From Datura wrightii (lineage: Eukaryota > Streptophyta > Magnoliopsida > Solanales > Solanaceae): DNA of 64,000 nucleotides. A model generated the notes under the pieces. It saw nothing but the letters and a program-made list of their open reading frames with translations. It was not told where the DNA came from and did not search any database. A program made the position numbers and the translations under genes. Below, one piece after another: positions 57,976 to 64,000 of the stretch (its first letter is position 1; each line of letters opens with the position of its first letter). The DNA is taken from the NCBI GenBank assembly GCA_035772735.1, contig JASDFA010000019.1:35921001-35985000 (forward strand), in the 5' to 3' direction.

Positions 57976-60830
57976 TAGCACATAACAAGAATGTCGAACC
58001 ATTATTTAGCTATGTGTTCAAAAAAATTTGAACCTACTGACTAAATTTCCCTTAAGACGGTCGTCATCCACCCATTATAGGGAACAAGTTTTATCTACCA
58101 CTTCAGTTCAAAGGGACTATTTTCGGAAAAAGCACCGAAAAAAAAACCGAGAAACCAAAAAATAAATTTAAAAATAGAAACAAACTTGCACAAATAATTA
58201 CACAAACAAATCCTGAACAAGCACCACACACACACAATCATCAACACAGCACAAAACACAATGTCACACATTACTTAACAAGCACCACATACACACACAA
58301 TCATCAACACAACACAAAACACAATGTCACACATTCAACCACTTAAGCACAAGCACAAGCACCACACAATCTTACTACACCAGAACCTAGCTACTCCCAC
58401 CCCAGACATAGTCAGAACACGGTCCTCAGTGTTCACATATCTACAATTAAAAAACACAGTTTGGGTGGTGTAACTCCCTGATCAATCAAAATGCTCAATA
58501 TCTTCATAAGGTGTCAATGCCTCATCTCCTAGATTAGAATCTTCTCCGTCTTCTTCCTCTGACTCAATGTCTGAGTTGTCCCAGTGAGTTTCCTTATCAG
58601 TGGGTACGTCATCATCAATTGGTTCTACAAATTTGGACCCAACTCTGCATAATGCTCGGGCATGCTCATTTAAAGGATAATCCATATCGAGCTACCACAA
58701 TTCATCCTCCGTAGCAAGTCTTCAACCAATCAGCAGTTGCAGCATCTACAATCCATACATTCAGGCCATGTATTGATCGTCCCGTGCATGTCGCTCGGTG
58801 AATGTAAGCACGGGCCCAAATGTGGTATCAGGTGCTTTTGTCTTAGTGACATCCAAAGCACGCCGGTCAAATTGAGGAATGTAATCCAGGGCCTCCTCTT
58901 AAATACCATGGCCCCTGAAGAAAGCTGTTAGAAAACCACTGAACCCATACCGATGCCCTTGATGAAGTCTGGCTTTCTTTATTGCTGAAATAATCATCGC
59001 TCCAACATTTATCTAGAGCCCTTTCATAAATGCATATACCAAACAAACTTTGTCCCGGGTGATATCAGTCATATGCACCCCGGGGATCAGATAAGTACAC
59101 AGTATCTTTAACAAAATCCTTGCTTCTCTTTTCATTTGGGAGTATGGTAATGTCCAGTGATATCCTCTTTTCTTGTGACGACTCCACCTGGCTATTGGTC
59201 GTGCTCCACATAATGTGTGTCTTATATCTGCATACGGTGGAGTGATGTTCAGCTGGTGGAGGACATGCGCGTTTGTGTCCTACATCCCTAAGATGGCATT
59301 AAGATGTTGTGGTTCAAAAATAACCACCTGTCCTCTGATCTTGACTGTGTGGCTGCGCACGGTGGGGTTCCAATTAGCGTAGAATTCCCTTATGAGATGA
59401 AGATTACACTCTTTGGGTTCTTCGAAGATGAAGTTTAACCCCACAGTATTTATCCTGTGTAAGATTCTCGGGAATTCTTGAGCTAGTGGATACCTTGCTA
59501 TTTTCTCCTTAGGGAAATACTTGGTTTCCTTATGCTTGGAGTACCATTTCTTCCCCTCATCCAATACCCATCGTATTCCATACTGCCTTCATTGCCCCCT
59601 TGAACTGGTGGTGGTACTGGCACTGTTGCCCCAACTCTAAGTCTTGTTCGGCTGGCGCCAGATGTGGATGCACCTTTTCCCTTGTCTTGTCGCGCCGACA
59701 TTTTTCCTATTCAGCAACAACATGTACTCTTAATATCAATCACAATATGGCTAGCTAATACTAAGGTCAGGCTCCAATTGGTCACCCCACACTTAGTTGC
59801 TAGCATGGTTTCATGAGTCATGGTCAGTTGGGTAGTTAGACAACCCCTTCTTCCTATTTCCATGCTCGCTACTCTCCAAACATAATTGAATTTCATTTCG
59901 ACAAGATAAAAAAATATACTATCAGCTATCATCAACCACAAGGTGTACTGCATCAGTAAAAATTGATGGAATAGCTTCTTTGTACTACTCAGACTTTGTA
60001 CAATTCATTTTTTAAAGTTCATCCATCTATCAACTTCACAAAATAACTGATGCTTAACTTAGGCTTACAATCAAGAGGTAATTCAAGATTGTGTACAAAA
60101 GCCTATGAGATTATTACTACCTTAATCTACAAAGATCAACATTCTATCCGCATCATAATCAAAATTTAATCGCCAATTTCTCATCACAAACATAATGCGC
60201 AGCCCAATATTTGAATTTTTCTAACATTTTCTTCTTCTTTCAATGTCAATTTCTAGCCCTAGTTGTATACAATTTATGATTTTTAATAAAGATAATGTAA
60301 TTAATGAGTTCATCCAATCAAAACTATCATACAAGCAACATTCATCCATAACCCAATTGATTACAACACTTTATATTAACTTAGGGCAGATTTTAAACAT
60401 ACAATATGTTCATGATTCTAAATTTGCAGAAAAATGAATAAAAGTGCAAGAACATACCTAGTATGTTATAATTTTGAAGAAGGAATTAAAACTTATTGAT
60501 GTTAGGGGCGTGTCACGTTGAGGGAGAAAGGAGAAATGGGATTTATCACGGTGGTGTGCAAAAGAATCGGAGTAAAATGTATTTTTGGGGGTTAAAAAGA
60601 AGGATTTCGCGCGGGTCGATCCTACTGCTCGAATTGACCTGACGCGAAAATAGCCTCAACGTGTCACGGAGACTATCGCGCAACTCAAGCTCTGTGATAC
60701 GGAGCCAACGCAGAGGCATTCTGCCTCCTGCCCCAAATTTTTTCATTTTTACCTTTTTTTCACCCTTTGCAATTTTTATTTGCATTTCGTATCTCCTGAA
60801 AATCATCCAACAACAACAACTTGTTAGAAA
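57976..60830 (-). repeat. A2 triplicated unit, copy 3 (2,855 bp)
   Basis: Last unit, next to pol. Its left half is nearly identical to copy 2; its right half (from about 59500) differs from copies 1 and 2 at many places, for example CTATTTTCTCC, CCTTGTCTTG, GACAACCCCTTC and GGGGCGTGTCACGTTG. It ends TTGTTAGAAAATAG, where copies 1 and 2 have TTGTTAGAATATAG and continue into the next unit. Confidence 0.95.
58482..59701 (-). pseudogene. putative plant transposon protein-like ORF, copy 3
   Basis: Same frame plan, G-run shift and shared stops. Private amino-acid changes sit in the N-terminal half (ARQDKGKG for ARQYKGKG, VPVPPP for VPVAPP, PKEKIARYP for PKEQIARYP) and one in the tail (EDIEHF for EEIEHF). 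The domain core REFYANWNP to NAILGM is unchanged. It cannot be translated as one protein. Confidence 0.8.
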
Positions 60831-61052
60831 ATAGTGGGTTGCCTCCCACCTAGTGCCTTATTTTTCGTCATGGCATGACCATTTTTTTAGAGAATTAGTT
60901 TCTAACTATTATAGTACATTACCTTCACGGGTTGCCTCCCGTGCAGCGCCTGGTTTACCATCGCGGCTCGATGCCTCTCATCCTCATTCTTCTACTAAGG
61001 TGATAGACGTCTTCTCTCGATTAACGCCCTCACCCCAATAGTGCTTACATCT
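60831..61052 (-). other. A2 post-integrase spacer with two GRQP tail motifs
   Basis: Minus strand holds two versions of a short coding-like motif: HRAAMVNQALHGRQPV (DNA at 60929-60960) and AMTKNKALGGRQPT (60836-60870). The DNA core GGGTTGCCTCCC..GCAGCGCC in plus orientation also occurs at 24701-24722 in N1. Athila-type pol ORFs often end with such a motif. The first repeat unit starts right after the second motif. Confidence 0.6.
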
Positions 61053-61376
61053 TTATCCATTCACTAAAAATGTGGCACTTTTATATTCTTGCCGCAATTC
61101 AACCGCCCCGTATGGGGTCATCCTTACTACTTCAAACTGCCCCGACCACTTGGAGCGCAATTTCTCTAGGAAGAGTTTCAATCTAGAGTTGAATAGCAGC
61201 ACCATTTGGCCCGGCTCAAAGATTTGATGCACCATATGCCTGTCGTGCCAACTTTTCATTTTTTCTTTGTAGCATTTTGCACTTTTATATGCATGCCATC
61301 GAAATTCATCCAACTCACTCAGTTGCATCAATGTCCTCTTTCCTGCTAGGCCAGGATCCATGTTTGGCTTCCGCAC
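61053..61376 (-). pseudogene. integrase C-terminal domain, A2
   Basis: Open for 107 codons: GKRTLMQLSELDEFRWHAY, YKEKMKSWHDRHM, FEPGQMVLLFNSRLKLFLEKLRSKWSGQFEVVRMTPYGAVEL, then FLVNG. This is the Athila integrase C-terminus with a GPF/Y-like WSGQFEV block and no chromodomain. It is separated from the core by a shift near 61400-61440. Confidence 0.88.
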
Positions 61377-61439
61377 AACCCAATAAGCTCGATGTTAATG
61401 ATCTATAGGGAGATGACATGCCTTCCTGTAAACCAATCT

Positions 61440-62340
61440 CTATGGTGTAGTCCCAATGGGTTTCTGATATGCAGTTTGATAAGCCCACAACACATCATCC
61501 AGTTTTCTTGCCCAATCCTTGCGTGGTGCATTCACCGTTTTATGCAAAATTTGTTCAATTTCCCTGTTTGACACCTCTAGTTGTCCGTTAGTTTGGGGAT
61601 GATATGATGTAGCCACTTTATGCCGCACCCCATATTTCACTAGCAAATTCCTGAATCCTGCATTCACAAAATGTGCCCCTCCATCACTGGTAATTGCTCG
61701 TTGCGTACCAAACCTGGTGAAAATCTGCTTCTTCACAAATCTAGCCACCACATTGTTGTCGTTCCTAGGACACGCTGCTGCCTTAACCCACTAGGACACG
61801 TAGTCCACTGCCACCAAGATGTATTGATTTCCAAATGATGGTGGAAACGGGCCAATAAAATCTATCCCCCACACATCGAACACCTCAACTTCCAATATGT
61901 GATGCAATGGCATCTCATGTCTCCTGCCGATTGTTCCTGCTCTTTGGCATCAATCACATACTTTGACATAAGCTGCAGCATCTTTGAACAGTGTGGGCCA
62001 AAAGAACCCGAATTACAGCACTTTGTGAGTAGTACACTCTCCTCCATGATAACCTCCATACGGCGATGAATGACAACTCCTCAGCACCTCTGCTGTCTGA
62101 CTTTCTGGAATGCACCGCCTCATCAGTTGATCTGGTCCTTGCTTTAATAGATATGACTCATCCCACATGTAATACCTGGACTCATTCATCAGCTTCTTCC
62201 TTTTTGTTGAGCCGTTGCCTCAGGTGGGTATATTCTACTTACTAACAAGTTCACAATATCTCCATAACAAGGGAGTTCAGCTTCCTTTGTTGCCAAGAGT
62301 TGTTCATCAAGGAACTTTTCTCGGATGCGCTCACCTTCCT
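61440..62340 (-). pseudogene. integrase zinc finger and catalytic core, A2
   Basis: HHCC region at about 62080-61930 (GGYHGGECTTHKVL, stop, FGFFWPTLFKDA, CQRAGTI), then VWGIDFIGPFPPSFGNQYILVAVDYVS with the first Asp, a stop in place of Lys before WVKA, then open 61751-61440 with TSDGGAHF (second Asp), YHPQTNGQLEVSNREI (Glu) and WAYQTAYQKPIGTTP. All three catalytic residues remain. Lesions: a frame change after the zinc finger and at least two stops. Confidence 0.88.
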
Positions 62341-62407
62341 TCACACATGAACGATTCTCTAGTCACGATAGGTGATCTGCAACCTGATTTTCACTTCCCT
62401 TCTTGTC

Positions 62408-62836
62408 TCAGATCTCCAGATCAAACTCGTGCAACAATAATATCCACCTGATTAGCCTGGGCTTCGTATTTTTCTTGCCAAATAAGTACCGAATTGCCGC
62501 ATGATCAGTGTGTACCACCACTTTCGACCCCACCAGGTAGGATCTAAACTTGTCAAATGAAAACACTAGAGCCAGCATCTCCTTCTCTGTGACTGTATAA
62601 TTAACTTGTGCAGCATGAAGCGTTTTGACTTCATAGTAGATAGAATGAAAAATCTTATTCCTTCGCTGCCCAAATACCGCTCCTACAGCTGCCTCACTTG
62701 CATAACACATTAACTCACAAGGATATTCCCAATCAGGAGCAAAGAGAAAAGGAGCTTCCACTAGCGTCTTTTTCATCTCCTCAAATGCTTCTACACATTC
62801 CTTGTAAAATTCAAACTTCACCTCTTTTTCTAACAA
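62408..62836 (-). pseudogene. RNase H domain, A2
   Basis: 142 open codons: CVEAFEEMKKTLVEAPFLFAPDWEYPCELMCYASEAAVGAVFGQR, TVTEKEMLALVFSFDKFRSYLVGSKVVVHTDHAAIRYLF, LIRWILLLHEFDLEI. The Glu (EKEML) and second Asp (HTDHA) are kept, but the first catalytic Asp of CDAS is Tyr (CYAS), which should inactivate the enzyme even though this frame is open. Confidence 0.88.
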
Positions 62837-62839
62837 CCG

Positions 62840-64000
62840 GCATATCTATCTAGAAATCTTAGAGAAGTATTGAATAAACTGTCTGTAAAACCCAGCATGT
62901 CCAAAGAAGCGGCTAACACCCTTAACTGATAATGGCGGTGGTATCTTTTAAATCACCTCTATCTTTGCACGATCGACCTCCAAACCTCTGCAGGACACCT
63001 TATGGCCAAGGACAATACCCTCCTTGACTAAAAAATGACACTTTTCCCAGTTGAGCACCAGGTTTGAGTCTTCACATCTGGCTAACACCCTTTCTAGATT
63101 CTGCAAACACATAGCAAACGAGATACCAAAAATAGAAAAGTCATCCATAAATACCTCGACATAGTCTTCCACCATATCTGGGAATATTGCCATCATGCAT
63201 CGCTGGAATGTGGCTGGTGCATTGCATAGACCGAAGGGCATCCACCTAAAAGTATATGTCCCATAAGGACATGTAAACGTGGTCTCTCCTGATCTTCTGG
63301 TGCTATGGCTATTTGATTATAGCCAGAGTAACCATCCAGAAAGCAATTATATTCCTGCCCTGCCAGCCTGTCCAATATCTGATAAATGAATGGAATCCGA
63401 TTGTGATCTTTTCGAGTGGCCTTATTTAGCTTCCTATAATTCATGCAAATTCGCCAGACCGTGACTGTGGGTGTGGGAATTAGCTCATTCTTTTCATTTG
63501 TAACCATTGTCATTCCCCCTTTATTAGGAACGCATTGAACTGGGCTAACCCATTCACTATCTGAGGTGGGATATACACTCCTGAATCCAGCCACTTGATC
63601 ACTTCCTTTCTGACTACATCCTTCATCACCTGGTTCAACCTCCACTGATGTTGCACGGTTGTCTTGGATCCCTCTTCCACGAATATCTTGTGCATGCAGA
63701 AAGCTGGACTGATCCCCTTAATGTCTGACATCTGCCATCCCATTTCTCTCTTTCGCCTCTTAAGGACCACCAATGCATCTTCCACTTGTGCATCTGTCAG
63801 TTCTGCTGAAATGATGACTGGTAAGGTGTCGTCTTCACCCAAGAATACATACTACAGATTTGGTGGCAATTTCTTTAACTCCAATTTAGGTGCCTCCTCT
63901 ATTGATGGCTTTGGGGATGGTTCCAAGGACCTCTTCAATGGTTCAAAATCTTGCTTCCTGAAGAACAATTTTGGCTCATTCAAATTCTGCACCATCTCAT
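62840..64000 (-). pseudogene. PR-RT linker and reverse transcriptase, A2
   Basis: From the right edge: a linker (PKLELKKLPPNL, stop, YVFLGEDDTLPVIISAELTD), MSDIKGISPAFCMHKIFVEEGSK, QHQWRLNQVMKDVVRKEVIKWLDSGV (63842-63510), then in another frame ICMNYRKLNKATRKDH, FLDGYSGYNQIAIAPEDQE (63645-63193), then MPFGLCNAPATFQRCM with FMDD in VEVFMDDFSIFG and GIVLGHKVSCRGLEVD (63241-62948). The Athila-type order is clear. Two frame changes, plus a stop in the linker, break it. Confidence 0.9.

Larger units (their letters stand above)
49492..64000 (-). mobile_element. Athila-type element A2 (reverse), pol to 3' LTR, with internal triplication
   Basis: Minus strand, right to left: PR-RT linker, RT, RNase H, integrase (63999-61053), GRQP tail, three direct copies of a 2.86 kb unit with the plant-transposon-protein ORF (60830-52262), non-coding 3' region, polypurine tract (51008-50991), 3' LTR (50990-49492). 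RT and integrase blocks (CMHKIFVEEGSK, FLDGYSGYNQI, SDGGAHFVN, WHDRHM) are of the Athila branch. It entered P3 integrase; the likely duplication is AGCAC (49487-49491), with the partner beyond the window. Confidence 0.9.

Noticed and set aside
1..64000. Host protein-coding genes, tRNA or rRNA genes
   Set aside because: No frame outside the element domains showed a recognisable protein, and no tRNA-like or rRNA sequence was found by eye. tRNA-like words near LTRs are primer sites. A tRNAscan and protein search would be decisive.

Overview
This window is plant nuclear DNA made, as far as can be read, entirely of nested LTR retrotransposons. I see no intact host gene, tRNA, rRNA or CRISPR array. 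The mix of Ty3/gypsy chromoviruses of the Tekay/Del type (LTRs starting TGTAATACC, initiator-Met-type primer sites, a C-terminal chromodomain in integrase) and Athila/Tat-type elements (tRNA-Asp primer site TGGCGCCGTTGCTGGGGA, T-G-rich polypurine tracts, a 'putative plant transposon protein' ORF after pol) suggests gene-poor pericentromeric heterochromatin of a dicot, most likely a Solanaceae (pepper/tomato/tobacco group). Every coding region carries frameshifts or stops, so all are called pseudogenes.

Layout, left to right. 1-5957: 3' part of Tekay element P1 (+) with its 3' LTR. 5958-12171: 3' part of an Athila/Tat element A1 (+), into which P1 and a reverse solo LTR S1 (7440-9619) have inserted. 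12172-14989: two opposed Tekay LTR fragments. 14990-34808: Tekay element M1 (-), whose integrase, reverse transcriptase and gag genes are broken by a 4.6 kb solo LTR S2 (15046-19670), a complete non-autonomous Athila-like element N1 (21230-27441) and a truncated element L5 (29571 to about 32067). 34809-40769: an older Tekay element M2 (-), entered on the left by M1 and on the right by a Tekay LTR (LTR A, 40770-42921). 42922-49491: Tekay element P3 (+) inserted in LTR A. 49492-64000: Athila element A2 (-) inserted in P3 integrase, with 3' LTR, a direct triplication of 2.86 kb carrying the plant-transposon-protein ORF, and pol running off the right edge.

How the parts relate. The nesting gives an order of events: M2 before LTR A before P3 before A2, and M2 before M1 before S2, N1 and L5. 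S2 and N1 have perfect 5 bp target duplications (TACAC); S1 has a one-mismatch pair. N1 shares LTR layout and 3' non-coding region with A2 but replaces gag-pol with a short Cys/Gly/His-rich ORF, so it probably depended on A2-like relatives.

The least ordinary signals are: the A2 triplication, whose middle copy is a mosaic of the outer two (a footprint of unequal crossing-over); a series of up to three short inverted repeats with compensatory changes conserved among Tekay LTRs; dense arrays of an ACCACGAGTCGT-like motif in the Tekay LTR promoter half; and a GTGGCACGGAG-like island shared by Athila-type LTRs and the leader of the triplicated ORF.
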